DNA from: Campylobacteraceae bacterium
GTDB taxonomy: Bacteria; Campylobacterota; Campylobacteria; Campylobacterales; Arcobacteraceae
Direction of reading: 5' to 3'
Assembly: GCA_013215915.1 (NCBI GenBank)
Contig: JABSON010000008.1
Span: 1-33,269 of the forward strand
DNA length: 33,269 nucleotides
Shown: positions 17,578-25,658 of the stretch, piece after piece
Numbering within the stretch: the stretch's first letter is position 1
Layout: each line of letters starts with the position of its first letter
Position numbers and translations under genes: made by a program
Notes under the pieces: generated by a model
What the model saw: only the letters and a program-made list of their open reading frames with translations
What the model was told of the DNA's origin: nothing
Database searches by the model: none

Positions 17578-19157
17578 AATGAGTCTCTAGTATTAGAGTC
17601 ATTAACAATTCTCATAATATTTAATTCGTTTTTATCTTGAAGTTCAAGAGGTAATAATGATTTAGGACAATCTTGAAAACAAACAGGTCTTACAAATCTT
17701 TTAATAGCTCCAGTTCCTACAGATGTGAATCTTGAATCTGTTGCAGCAGGGAAAGGACCACCGTGTTGCATTGAAGCACAAACTTCTACACCTGTTGGAA
17801 CACCATTAAATAAAATTCTTCCTACTTTATTTTCTAAAGCATAAATATGATCTGAATATTCATTCATTTCTTCATCTTCACCCATAACAGTAGCTGTTAA
17901 TTGTCCAGATAAAGAAGAAATAACTTCTAAAATCTCATTTTTGTTTTCACATTCAACAATTAAAGAATATGGTCCAAAAACTTCTTCTTGGAAATTAGGA
18001 TTTTTAATAAATACACTTGCATCTACGCAAGCAATAGTTGCTTTTCCTTGAGATTTAAGATTATCTTCTGCTGCACTTGATAAAAGTGATATACCTTTAA
18101 GTTTTAAAGCTTCATTTTTATTATCATCATAAGCTTTAGCTATTGAAGAAGATAACATAGTTGAAGGTTTAACTTTTTCAATTTCTAAGGCTAAATCTTT
18201 TTTAAACTCGTTTAATTCAGGGCTTTTTAAAGCAATAATTAATCCAGGATTAGTACAAAATTGCCCTACACCTAAAGTAATTGAGAATGAATAAAGAGCT
18301 GCTAGTTTTTTACTATCTTTTAAAGAAGATGGTAAAAATAGACAAGGGTTAATACTCCCCATTTCAGCAAAAACTGGAATTGGTTCTTTTCTTGTATTAG
18401 CTAATTTAAATAATTCCATTCCTGCATAAGTAGAACCTGTAAAACCAACAGCTTTAACAACATCATGCATTACTATATCTTGTCCAACTGTTCTTCCTGA
18501 ACCATGTAAAAGAGAGAAAGTCCCTGTTGGCATATTACATTTTTTAACAGCTGCAATAATAGCAGATGCAATTAATTCAGATGTTCCTGAATGTGATGAA
18601 TGTGCTTTTACAATTACTGGGCAGCCAGCAGCTAATGCAGAAGCTGTATCTCCACCTGCGCAAGCAAATGCTAAAGGAAAGTTACTTGCTTCAAAAATTG
18701 AAACAACACCTAAAGGTCTAAGCATTTTTCTTAAATCATTTCTTGGAAGTGGAGTTCGCTCAGGCATTGCAGTATCAATACTAGCTTCTACCCAAGAGCC
18801 CTCTCGTAATAAATTAGCAAACATTTTAAGCTGACCAATAGTTCTTCCCCTCTCACCTTCAAGTCTAGGTCTTGGAAGATTAGATTCACTCATAACTCTT
18901 AAAATTAATTCATCACCTAAATTCATGATTTCTTCAATAATTGTTTCTAAAAACTCGGCTCTTTGGATTTGAGACTTTTGTTTATACACAACAAATGCAT
19001 CAGATGCTAATTTTAAAGCTTTTTCAACTTCTTCTTTATTAGCATGAAAAAAATCACCTTCTAATGCTTCATTACTATTAATGTCATATATTTTATTACT
19101 TTTATCACCAAGTGCAGATAATTCATTTCCAATAAAGTTTTTGCCATGTATACTCAA
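17574..19157 (-). CDS. Alpha-ketoglutarate semialdehyde dehydrogenase
   Basis: Last step of trans-4-hydroxyproline breakdown: oxidises 2,5-dioxopentanoate (alpha-ketoglutarate semialdehyde) to alpha-ketoglutarate with NAD(P). The 527-residue aldehyde dehydrogenase has the base Glu265 (PVFAEMGSINP) and the nucleophile Cys301 (GVGQFCTNPGL). Its length and the GQFCTNPG and QHGGPFPAATDSRFTSVGTGAIKRFVRP blocks fit the long type III group found in hydroxyproline loci. The start is TTG at 19157-19155, supported by AAAAGGA 6 nt upstream; the next in-frame ATG lies far inside. It overlaps the reductase gene by 4 nt and follows the deaminase gene after 36 nt. Confidence 0.92.
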   Translation of the reverse strand: MSIHGKNFIGNELSALGDKSNKIYDINSNEALEGDFFHANKEEVEKALKLASDAFVVYKQKSQIQRAEFLETIIEEIMNLGDELILRVMSESNLPRPRLEGERGRTIGQLKMFANLLREGSWVEASIDTAMPERTPLPRNDLRKMLRPLGVVSIFEASNFPLAFACAGGDTASALAAGCPVIVKAHSSHSGTSELIASAIIAAVKKCNMPTGTFSLLHGSGRTVGQDIVMHDVVKAVGFTGSTYAGMELFKLANTRKEPIPVFAEMGSINPCLFLPSSLKDSKKLAALYSFSITLGVGQFCTNPGLIIALKSPELNEFKKDLALEIEKVKPSTMLSSSIAKAYDDNKNEALKLKGISLLSSAAEDNLKSQGKATIACVDASVFIKNPNFQEEVFGPYSLIVECENKNEILEVISSLSGQLTATVMGEDEEMNEYSDHIYALENKVGRILFNGVPTGVEVCASMQHGGPFPAATDSRFTSVGTGAIKRFVRPVCFQDCPKSLLPLELQDKNELNIMRIVNDSNTRDSL

Positions 19158-19193
19158 ATTAAATCCTTTTATTTTTTCTAGTTTTTATAATTT

Positions 19194-20099
19194 CTATAGT
19201 GCTGGTAAAGTTGGTCTATTTTGAATTCCATGATCAATAATAGCTTGAACATTAGTTCTTTCAAGTCCTGATAATGGAAGTCTAGGTTCTCTTACAAATT
19301 CATTTCCTAAACCGACTGCAGTTTCTGCAAGTTTAATATTTTGAACTAGTTTTGTATTAATGTCAAGTTCTAATAATGGAATAAACCATCTATAAATTTC
19401 TAAAGCTTCTTTCCGTCTATCTTGTTTAATTAATTCATAAATTGCAACTGTTTCTTTTGGAAATGCACAAACTAAACCAGCAACCCATCCGTGAGCTCCC
19501 ATTAATAATGCTTCACAACCTAAAGTATCAAGTCCACACATAATTTTGAATCTATCACCAAATCTAGAAATCATTTTAGAAACATTAGTAATTTTTCTAG
19601 TAGTTTCTTTTACTGCTTTAATTGTAGGACAAGATTGTAATTCATCAAACATATCTAAAGTAACTTCGATTTTATAATCAACTGGATTATTATAAATCAT
19701 AATTGGCAAATCAGTAGCTCCGGCAATTGATTTGAAGTATTGAAGTGTTTCATTATCATCACTTGCATATCTCATAGGAGGTAATAACATAAGTCCAGAT
19801 GCACCAGAAGCTTTAGCTTCTCTTGCTACATTCATGGCTTCTTTTGTAGTTTGCTCTGCAATATTCATTACAACAGGAACTTTTCCATTTACATATTTGA
19901 CAGTATTTTCAAGTAAAGCTGTTTTTTCTTCTTTACTTAAAGTACTAGCTTCACCTAAAGTTCCACCTAAAATAATTCCATGAACACCTGCGTCAAGTTG
20001 TGCTTGCACACCTTTCATACAAGCGTCAAAATCAATCTCATCTTTTTCATTAAATTTTGTTGTTACTGCTGGATATACTCCAATAAAATCACAAGTCAT
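19194..20099 (-). CDS. Delta-1-pyrroline-4-hydroxy-2-carboxylate deaminase (DapA family)
   Basis: Class I aldolase-fold enzyme of the dihydrodipicolinate synthase family, 301 residues. The Schiff-base lysine is Lys164 (IKAVKETTR). The tyrosine is Tyr136 (IMIYNNP), and GGTLGEASTLS (residues 45-55) forms the carboxylate-binding loop. In hydroxyproline loci this branch converts delta-1-pyrroline-4-hydroxy-2-carboxylate to alpha-ketoglutarate semialdehyde and ammonia, feeding the next gene. It is the first gene of the set, with AAAAGGA before its ATG, behind the operator region shared with a divergent transporter. True DapA is less likely, because every neighbour belongs to hydroxyproline breakdown. 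Confidence 0.88.
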   Translation of the reverse strand: MTCDFIGVYPAVTTKFNEKDEIDFDACMKGVQAQLDAGVHGIILGGTLGEASTLSKEEKTALLENTVKYVNGKVPVVMNIAEQTTKEAMNVAREAKASGASGLMLLPPMRYASDDNETLQYFKSIAGATDLPIMIYNNPVDYKIEVTLDMFDELQSCPTIKAVKETTRKITNVSKMISRFGDRFKIMCGLDTLGCEALLMGAHGWVAGLVCAFPKETVAIYELIKQDRRKEALEIYRWFIPLLELDINTKLVQNIKLAETAVGLGNEFVREPRLPLSGLERTNVQAIIDHGIQNRPTLPAL

Positions 20100-20122
20100 T
20101 TTAGTCCTTTTATTTATATTTA

Positions 20123-20128
20123 ATTATA
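20123..20128 (-). promoter_or_regulatory. Probable -10 box of the hydroxyproline operon
   Basis: A perfect TATAAT is read on the minus strand at 20128-20123, 23 nt before the first ATG. No clear -35 is seen, which is common in AT-rich Campylobacterota promoters. The palindromes at 20159-20192 lie about 30 nt upstream of it. Confidence 0.45.
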
Positions 20129-20158
20129 TTCCTACTAATATATCTCATAATATATATG

Positions 20159-20192
20159 TGATATATCAACTGATATATCAACAGTATATCAC
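20159..20192. promoter_or_regulatory. Operator array between divergent hydroxyproline and DMT genes
   Basis: The perfect palindrome TGATATATCA occurs at 20159-20168 and again at 20171-20180, 12 bp apart. A degenerate third copy (CAGTATATCA) lies at 20182-20191. The arms GTGATATA and TATATCAC also make a larger inverted repeat over the whole array. It sits in the 139-nt divergent region between the deaminase gene and the DMT transporter gene. The most likely binder is the GntR protein at 9361-9999, by inference. Confidence 0.6.
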
Positions 20193-20238
20193 AAGATATT
20201 TGCCTTTAACTTAAAATTAAATTAAATTAGGAGAAAAT

Positions 20239-21153
20239 ATGAAGAATCAAAAGTTAGCTTATATTTATGCTTTAATAGCTGTTTTTTTCTGGTCTACTGT
20301 TGCAAGCGCTTTTAAACTATCATTAGAATACTTGTCTGTAAAAGAATTAGTATTGTATGCAGTTCTTACTTCTATTATTACTTTATTCTTAATACTTATT
20401 TATAAAAAGAAAGTAAAAGAGATTTATCCTCATTTTAAAAAGAACTTTATATATATACTTTTTTTAGGAATATTAAATCCTTTACTTATGTATATGGTTT
20501 TATTAAAAGCTTATGATTTATTACCAGTTCAAGAAGCACAAACTATAAACTATACATGGGCTTTAACACTTACTTATTTATCAATTCCACTTTTAAAACA
20601 AAAACTTCATTTAAATGACTTTTTAGCAGGACTTATTTGTTATTTTGGAGTTTTAATAATTGCTACTAAAGGAGATCCTTTATCTTTAGACTTCACAAAT
20701 ACTTATGGAGTGTTTTTAGCTTTATTATCAACAATATTCTGGTCTTTATATTGGATTTTTAATACAAAACTTAAAGTAGATCCAGTTGTAGGCCTATTTT
20801 GTAACTTTTTTGTAGCCTTACCATTGATTTTATTAGTTATTTATTTTACTGAAGGTTTTTCTATTCCAGATATAAGAGGTATTATAGGAGCTGTTTATGT
20901 TGGTTTATTTGAAATGAGTATTACTTTTCTTTTTTGGTTAAAAGCTATGAGTGAGACAAATTCAACAAGTAAAATTGCTAATTTAATTTTTATAGCTCCA
21001 TTTTTATCTTTAATAATAATTTATTTTATTTTAAAAGAAGAAATATTATTTTCAACAATATTAGGTTTAGTATTAATAATTTTAGGGCTTTTTGTTCAAC
21101 AAATAAAATCTTTTTCAAAAAAGCTAAAAGTTAAGAGCTTAGATATTTTATAG
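20239..21153 (+). CDS. DMT-superfamily (EamA) transporter, divergent from the hydroxyproline operon
   Basis: Inner-membrane transporter of 304 residues with ten hydrophobic segments and the internal duplication typical of two EamA domains (about 8-140 and 150-285). The first segment, LAYIYALIAVFFWSTVASAFKLSL, is the family hallmark. Such proteins usually export amino acids or metabolites, but the substrate is unknown. It is divergent from the hydroxyproline operon across a palindromic operator, so it may be co-regulated and export or import a pathway compound. The start has AGGAG 7 nt upstream. Its last codons and stop lie in a hairpin shared with the convergent ATPase gene. Confidence 0.85.
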   Translation: MKNQKLAYIYALIAVFFWSTVASAFKLSLEYLSVKELVLYAVLTSIITLFLILIYKKKVKEIYPHFKKNFIYILFLGILNPLLMYMVLLKAYDLLPVQEAQTINYTWALTLTYLSIPLLKQKLHLNDFLAGLICYFGVLIIATKGDPLSLDFTNTYGVFLALLSTIFWSLYWIFNTKLKVDPVVGLFCNFFVALPLILLVIYFTEGFSIPDIRGIIGAVYVGLFEMSITFLFWLKAMSETNSTSKIANLIFIAPFLSLIIIYFILKEEILFSTILGLVLIILGLFVQQIKSFSKKLKVKSLDIL

Positions 21154-21173
21154 AATCTCTTCTATAAAATATC
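21142..21173. terminator. Bidirectional hairpin within two convergent gene ends
   Basis: A perfect 14-bp stem (GATATTTTATAGAA and its complement) with loop TCTC spans the ends of both convergent genes. It encodes the last residues of both proteins and contains both stop codons. The genes overlap tail to tail by 6 nt. T-rich tracts follow in both directions, so it may stop transcription of both. Confidence 0.6.
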
Positions 21174-21939
21174 TATTATTTGTTTTTTTAAGTTTGATAT
21201 TAATATCAAATGTTTTCGAGATATTTTCATTACTAAGAATCTCTTCTTTTTTACCTTGTTTATAAATACCATTATCACAGATTAAAGCTACATGAGTTAT
21301 TTCTTCAAAAACTTCTTCTAAATGGTGAGTAATTATAATAATGCTAAGTTTTGAAGATATTTTTCGTAACAAAGAGATAAAATCATTTTGAGCTTTCATA
21401 TCAAGTCCAGCACTAGGTTCATCTAAAAGTAAAGCTTTTGGTTTATGTATTAAAGCCCTTGCAATTAAACACTTTCTTAGCTGTCCAGTTGACATCTCTT
21501 TTGCTTTTTTATCTTTTAAAGTGCAAATATTTAATTCATTCATAATTTCATTACATTTTATAATTTCTTCTTCTGAATAAGTATGATGCATCATTTTTCC
21601 TAAAGAAGAATAAAAACCTGAAATTATAATTTCAAAAGCACTAGAGTTTTGTGCATTATAAACAAAATCATTATGTAAATCATTTGTTACTATTCCTAAT
21701 TTCTTTTTTAATTCACTTATATCCCATACTTGTTTTCCAAAAATTTCTTTTTTGAACTTATAATAAGTATTTGCATATAAGTCATTAGACATTAATTTCA
21801 GTAAAGTGCTCTTTCCTGAACCATTAGCACCTAAGATAACCCAATTCTCACCCTCTTTAATTTTTAGATTAATATTTTTCAATACTAAATATCTATAATC
21901 ATATCCTATATTTACATTTTCAAAATTAATAATATACAT
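21148..21939 (-). CDS. Orphan ABC transporter-type ATPase
   Basis: Single ATP-binding cassette of 263 residues. Motifs: Walker A GANGSGKST, signature MSTGQLRKCLIARAL, Walker B ALLLDEPSAGLD and H-loop IIIITHHLEEV. No permease or binding protein gene is adjacent. The layout resembles YlmA or ModF-half type ATPases of unsettled function. The start at 21939 (MYIINFENVN) is preferred over the ATG at 21963, because AAAGG lies about 6 nt upstream of it. The two candidate starts share a similar INFE-coding stretch. It converges on the DMT gene with a 6-nt overlap. The role is unknown, and a link to the nearby moeA would be speculation. Confidence 0.8.
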   Translation of the reverse strand: MYIINFENVNIGYDYRYLVLKNINLKIKEGENWVILGANGSGKSTLLKLMSNDLYANTYYKFKKEIFGKQVWDISELKKKLGIVTNDLHNDFVYNAQNSSAFEIIISGFYSSLGKMMHHTYSEEEIIKCNEIMNELNICTLKDKKAKEMSTGQLRKCLIARALIHKPKALLLDEPSAGLDMKAQNDFISLLRKISSKLSIIIITHHLEEVFEEITHVALICDNGIYKQGKKEEILSNENISKTFDINIKLKKTNNRYFIEEIL

Positions 21940-22005
21940 CTTTAACCTTTCAAAATTAATCATAACATAATTGATTTTTACACTTGTAAATATTTATTAT
22001 TTTGT

Positions 22006-22034
22006 TTGTTAATTAAAATATTTTCTGATACAAT
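22006..22034 (+). promoter_or_regulatory. Probable promoter of the universal stress protein gene
   Basis: TTGTTA at 22006-22011 and an extended -10 TGATACAAT (TACAAT at 22029-22034) are spaced 17 nt apart. The gene start at 22069 leaves a leader of about 28 nt. Confidence 0.5.
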
Positions 22035-22068
22035 CTGATATATTAGAAATATATTATAAGGAATGACA

Positions 22069-22917
22069 ATGATTTATAAAAAACTATTTTTCCCAATTGG
22101 CGGCGGAGATGAACTTAAAGAAAGAATTCATGGTGCTTTATTAATAGGTAAACACTTCAAAGCTCATGTAGAAATCTTTCAATCGTTAGCACAACCTAGT
22201 CAAATTATGCAAATTGATGATAATTTACCGGCTACAATTTTAAAAGAGTTAAATGCAGTTGCATATGCTAGACAAGAAGAAAACATGTATATTCATCAAA
22301 GTATTTTTGAAGATGAAATTAAAAAAGTAGGTAATACTATCTCAAAAACTCCAAGAGATGAAGAATCTACTGCTGCTATTGTTGTAGGTAATGGATATAG
22401 AAGTAAATTAATTGAAGAAGAATCAAAGTTTTGTGATTTAGTAATTGTAGCTTCTCCTCCAAAAGGAAGAATTACAGCAACATTTGAAACAACTATTACA
22501 AAAAGTGGAAAACCTGCTTTAATGTTTCCAAGAGTTATGACAAAGTTTTCAAGTGATAAAATAATTATTGGTTGGAATAATTCTCCTGAAGTTTCTAGAG
22601 CTGTATCTCAAGCAATTCCGATTCTGAAAAATGCAAAAAAAGTACATATTGTAACTTCTATAGAATATATGAAAGATATTAATCAAATTGTAAAATTACA
22701 AGGTTATTTGTCTTGCCATGGAATTAAGAGTTCATATGAAATAGTTAAAACTACAAGAACTCCAGGTCAGGCTTTATTAAACAATGCCAATGATGGTGAT
22801 TTTGATTTAATAATTGCTGGTGCATTTGGACATAAAGGTTTAAGAGAATTAATGTTTGGTGGAACTACAAAATATATACTTGAGAATACAAAAATACCAA
22901 TTTTCATGTCTCACTAA
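22069..22917 (+). CDS. Tandem universal stress protein (UspA family)
   Basis: Cytoplasmic protein of 282 residues with two UspA-type halves. The first starts at MIYKKLFFPIGGGDEL, the second near residue 165 (KIIIGWNNSPEVSRAVSQAI). The second half ends with GAFGHKGLRELMFGGTTKYIL, which matches the G-x2-G-x9-G nucleotide-binding pattern of ATP-binding Usp proteins, so it may bind ATP or AMP. The exact signal is unknown. The start at 22069 is preferred to the in-frame ATG at 22063, because AAGGA ends only 1 nt before the latter. It is a single gene with its own promoter and a hairpin after the stop. Confidence 0.88.
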   Translation: MIYKKLFFPIGGGDELKERIHGALLIGKHFKAHVEIFQSLAQPSQIMQIDDNLPATILKELNAVAYARQEENMYIHQSIFEDEIKKVGNTISKTPRDEESTAAIVVGNGYRSKLIEEESKFCDLVIVASPPKGRITATFETTITKSGKPALMFPRVMTKFSSDKIIIGWNNSPEVSRAVSQAIPILKNAKKVHIVTSIEYMKDINQIVKLQGYLSCHGIKSSYEIVKTTRTPGQALLNNANDGDFDLIIAGAFGHKGLRELMFGGTTKYILENTKIPIFMSH

Positions 22918-22918
22918 T

Positions 22919-22940
22919 AAAATCTCTTTTAAGAGATTTT
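22919..22940 (+). terminator. Intrinsic terminator after the universal stress protein gene
   Basis: The stem AAAATCTC / GAGATTTT with loop TTTTAA directly follows the stop and runs into a T-rich tract. The convergent gene ends at 22977, so the structure may serve both strands. Confidence 0.7.
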
Positions 22941-22976
22941 ATTATATTTTAATACTTAATTTTTTGTTATCATATT

Positions 22977-23867
22977 TTATCTTTTATACATTGACTCAAT
23001 TAACAAACTTAAAGAGTCAAATACAGTTTCATTTCTAAAACAATCAGGGTAATCTTTTCTAATTGAATATAACTCATAGGATAAATTATCCCAAGTTTTT
23101 TTGAAATAAGATTTTTTTATTTCTTTATCAAGTGATGAATCTAATTGAGCTAAAGATATTTTAAGACCATGTAAATACCCTAATAAATATGAAGATGTTT
23201 TTATTAAAACATTTATATGTAAAGATATTTTTTCAATTTCCTCTTTTCCTAAATTTTTATCAACACTTCCAATTATTTCTTTTATGATTTTTTCTTTACT
23301 TTTAATCTGAGATAATAATCTTTTTGCCATAACTAATGGGTAAATAGATTTTTTAGCGCTTGATGAAGAAATAAAGTTTGCTATATACTCACTCCAAGTT
23401 AATTCACATATAGGATAAAACGTTTGAATTAAAAAAGATCTTTTTGTTAATAATAAATTCACCCTTGAATCTATTTTTTTATTATTATCGTGAATATGAG
23501 CTAATTCGTGATGAATAATATGAATAGCATCTCTATATCTCATAACATTTGATTCATTTTTAAGTAAATTAATTGCAAATGATGATTTTAAAATTAATAT
23601 TGTTTCAAAATCATTGTCTTTTTTTATTGTTAATACTAGTGCATGAGTATTGTTTTTTTCTGTAAATTTGTTTTTCATAATCACTTGATTATCTAGAGAT
23701 ATTTGTTTAACATCTTTGTCAAATTTATCGCTTACAATCAAGGAAGAGAATCTTCGAAGATCTAAAGAATTAAATATATTAAAAATATATAAAAATGAAT
23801 TAATTACTTGGTTAGCTTGTTCTTTTTCTAAACCATTAATACTAATTTTTACATCTTGAGTAAACAT
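22977..23867 (-). CDS. Unrecognised protein with an HExxH zinc-peptidase motif
   Basis: I do not recognise the family. The 296-residue product has HELAH (His120-His124) in the context AIHIIHHELAHIHD, the zinc-binding motif of many metallopeptidases. A glutamate about 30-40 residues later (Glu155 in ICELTWSE or Glu160 in SEYIANF) could be the third ligand, as in ImmA/IrrE-like proteins. No signal peptide or membrane segment is seen, so it is probably cytoplasmic. The rest is mostly charged helices. It stands alone, with GAAAGG before its ATG, and converges on the Usp gene. There is no HTH partner next to it on the same strand; the small HTH gene at 24060 is divergent. Peptidase activity is inference from the motif. 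Confidence 0.7.
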   Translation of the reverse strand: MFTQDVKISINGLEKEQANQVINSFLYIFNIFNSLDLRRFSSLIVSDKFDKDVKQISLDNQVIMKNKFTEKNNTHALVLTIKKDNDFETILILKSSFAINLLKNESNVMRYRDAIHIIHHELAHIHDNNKKIDSRVNLLLTKRSFLIQTFYPICELTWSEYIANFISSSSAKKSIYPLVMAKRLLSQIKSKEKIIKEIIGSVDKNLGKEEIEKISLHINVLIKTSSYLLGYLHGLKISLAQLDSSLDKEIKKSYFKKTWDNLSYELYSIRKDYPDCFRNETVFDSLSLLIESMYKR

Positions 23868-24027
23868 GATAAAACCTTTCTCTAATATTGTTAATTAATA
23901 ATATAATTTATTAAATTATATTATAATTACTATTTATAACTAAAATAATAATTTAATAATTTTATTAGGTATATAAGAGCTTTATTTATAAATTAGATAT
24001 AATTTTTATAAAATATTAAATCTTTAT

Positions 24028-24036
24028 TGTTATAAT
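24028..24036 (+). promoter_or_regulatory. Extended -10 promoter of the small HTH gene
   Basis: TGTTATAAT, an extended -10 element with perfect TATAAT at 24031-24036, lies 23 nt upstream of the GTG start at 24060. No -35 is evident. Confidence 0.5.
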
Positions 24037-24059
24037 GCAAATCTGATTTTAAAGGATAA

Positions 24060-24383
24060 GTGATTAGAATAACAATAAGCCTAAAAGAGCTAAAAATATT
24101 ACAAGAATTATGTAAAGAACAAGGTCAAGGTGATTTATACAAGAAATTGCATGTAGAAGAAGAAAAAGCATATAAAAGTAAAACAGTTAAAAAAACAAAA
24201 GCTACTAAAAAAGCTACAAAAACTAGACAAGATGCGGCAAAAAAGAAAATAGAAAACAGTATTAATATGATGAGATTAATGAATGATAAAATTACTGTAT
24301 ATTCTGTGGCAAAAGATGCTGGTGTTTCTTATAATACTGCAAGTAAATATAAAGAGTATATACTTAAAAATAGTAATTCTTAA
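24060..24383 (+). CDS. Small lysine-rich protein with a C-terminal HTH
   Basis: A 107-residue protein of no family I can name. Residues 1-35 are helical and charged. Residues 38-66 form a lysine/threonine/alanine-rich basic stretch (KSKTVKKTKATKKATKTRQ). Residues 78-102 (KITVYSVAKDAGVSYNTASKYKEYI) look like a helix-turn-helix, similar to the TetR/resolvase-type pattern for new strains of repeats. DNA binding is therefore likely, perhaps nucleoid-like given the basic linker. The start is GTG, supported by AAAGGATA directly upstream and an extended -10. It lies between the HExxH gene (divergent) and moeA. Confidence 0.65.
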   Translation: MIRITISLKELKILQELCKEQGQGDLYKKLHVEEEKAYKSKTVKKTKATKKATKTRQDAAKKKIENSINMMRLMNDKITVYSVAKDAGVSYNTASKYKEYILKNSNS

Positions 24384-24437
24384 TAAATCTAACAATAATA
24401 ATGTGTTAATATCTTCATTAATTAAATGGAGAGATTA

Positions 24438-25658
24438 ATGAGAAATTTTATAACTTACGAAGAGTCTATAAAAATCATGAATGATTTAGACTTAAACAAT
24501 AATACAAACGAAAAACTTTTTATATCTAATGCTCTAAACAGAGTGTTAGCTCACGATATTACAGCTGACCATAATAGTCCAGAATTACCTACTTCTGCTA
24601 TGGATGGTTACGCTATTAGATTTACTGACCAAGAAAAAACTTTTTTAAAAATAATTGATAAAAACCCAGCTGGTGAAGTTACTTCATCTAAAGTAGAAGA
24701 AGGCCTATGTATTAAAACTTTTACAGGTTCACTTATGCCTGAAGGTTCAGATACACTAATTCCAATTGAAAATGTTGAAGTAATAAATGATGAAATTAAA
24801 ATTATTTCAAAAGTTCCTTTAAACTTTGCAAAAAGAGATATTGGTGAAAACTACAAAAAAGACGAAGTTTTAATAAAAAAAGGTTCAATTATTGGATTTG
24901 CTGAAATTGGAGTTTTAGCTTCTTTAAATATCTCACAAGTTATGGTTTATTCACTTCCTATAGTAGCAATTGCCTGTACAGGAAGTGAAATCTTAGATTT
25001 AGGTGAGAAACAAACAAATGCTTCTCAAATTAGATCATCAAATCATTTAACTATAGAAGCTTTATGTAAAAAAGCTGGTGCGCAAACACTTCAAATGGGA
25101 ATAGTAAAAGATGACATAAACTCTATTACAAAACTAATGACTGAAGGTTTGCAAAAAGCTGATATTTTAGTAACTACAGGTGGAGTATCTGTTGGTGATT
25201 ACGATTTTGTGCAAGATGTAATAAAAGATAAACTACAAGCTGAAGTATTATTCCACGGTGTTACTGTTAAACCAGGAATGCATATTTTAGTAGCTAAAAA
25301 GAATAATAAACTTATTATAGCCCTACCTGGATTTGCTTACTCTTCAACTGTATGTGCAATTTTATATGTTTTACCTTTAATTTACAAACTTTCTGGATCA
25401 CAAAAAACTTTACCTTTTGTAAAAGCTAGAATAAATCAAGATTACAAAATGAAAATGAAAAAAACAATATTTACAGCATGTAATGTAAAATATGAAGATG
25501 CTGAATATAAAATTGATTTTGAAGGTAAAAAAGCTGGAACATCTGCTATTTTAACAAATCTATTACAAAGCCCTGCTTTATTAATGCAAGATGAAAACTC
25601 TAGTGATATTAAAAAAGATGATTTAGTAGATATTTTATTAATTAACGATATTAAATAA
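24438..25658 (+). CDS. moeA: Molybdopterin molybdenumtransferase MoeA
   Basis: Inserts molybdenum into adenylylated molybdopterin, the last step of molybdenum cofactor synthesis, in the cytoplasm. The protein is 406 residues from this start. Conserved blocks: LPTSAMDGYAI near 46-56, TGSLMPEGSDTLIPIE near 92-107, VTTGGVSVGDYDFV near 242-255, VKPGMHI and LPGFAYSSTV. The start at 24438 (MRNFITYEES) is preferred to the in-frame ATG at 24426, because GGAGAG lies 4 nt before it. The downstream DMT gene begins at the base after the stop, so the two are probably co-transcribed. Confidence 0.93.
   Translation: MRNFITYEESIKIMNDLDLNNNTNEKLFISNALNRVLAHDITADHNSPELPTSAMDGYAIRFTDQEKTFLKIIDKNPAGEVTSSKVEEGLCIKTFTGSLMPEGSDTLIPIENVEVINDEIKIISKVPLNFAKRDIGENYKKDEVLIKKGSIIGFAEIGVLASLNISQVMVYSLPIVAIACTGSEILDLGEKQTNASQIRSSNHLTIEALCKKAGAQTLQMGIVKDDINSITKLMTEGLQKADILVTTGGVSVGDYDFVQDVIKDKLQAEVLFHGVTVKPGMHILVAKKNNKLIIALPGFAYSSTVCAILYVLPLIYKLSGSQKTLPFVKARINQDYKMKMKKTIFTACNVKYEDAEYKIDFEGKKAGTSAILTNLLQSPALLMQDENSSDIKKDDLVDILLINDIK

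Noticed and set aside
19194-20099. Dihydrodipicolinate synthase for lysine synthesis
   Set aside because: The family fold and Schiff-base lysine are shared, but the gene heads a complete hydroxyproline operon where the deaminase role is expected.
21148-21939. Molybdate transport ATPase linked to moeA
   Set aside because: moeA is more than 2 kb away in another unit and there is no permease, binding protein or molybdate-specific domain. The ATPase motifs are generic.
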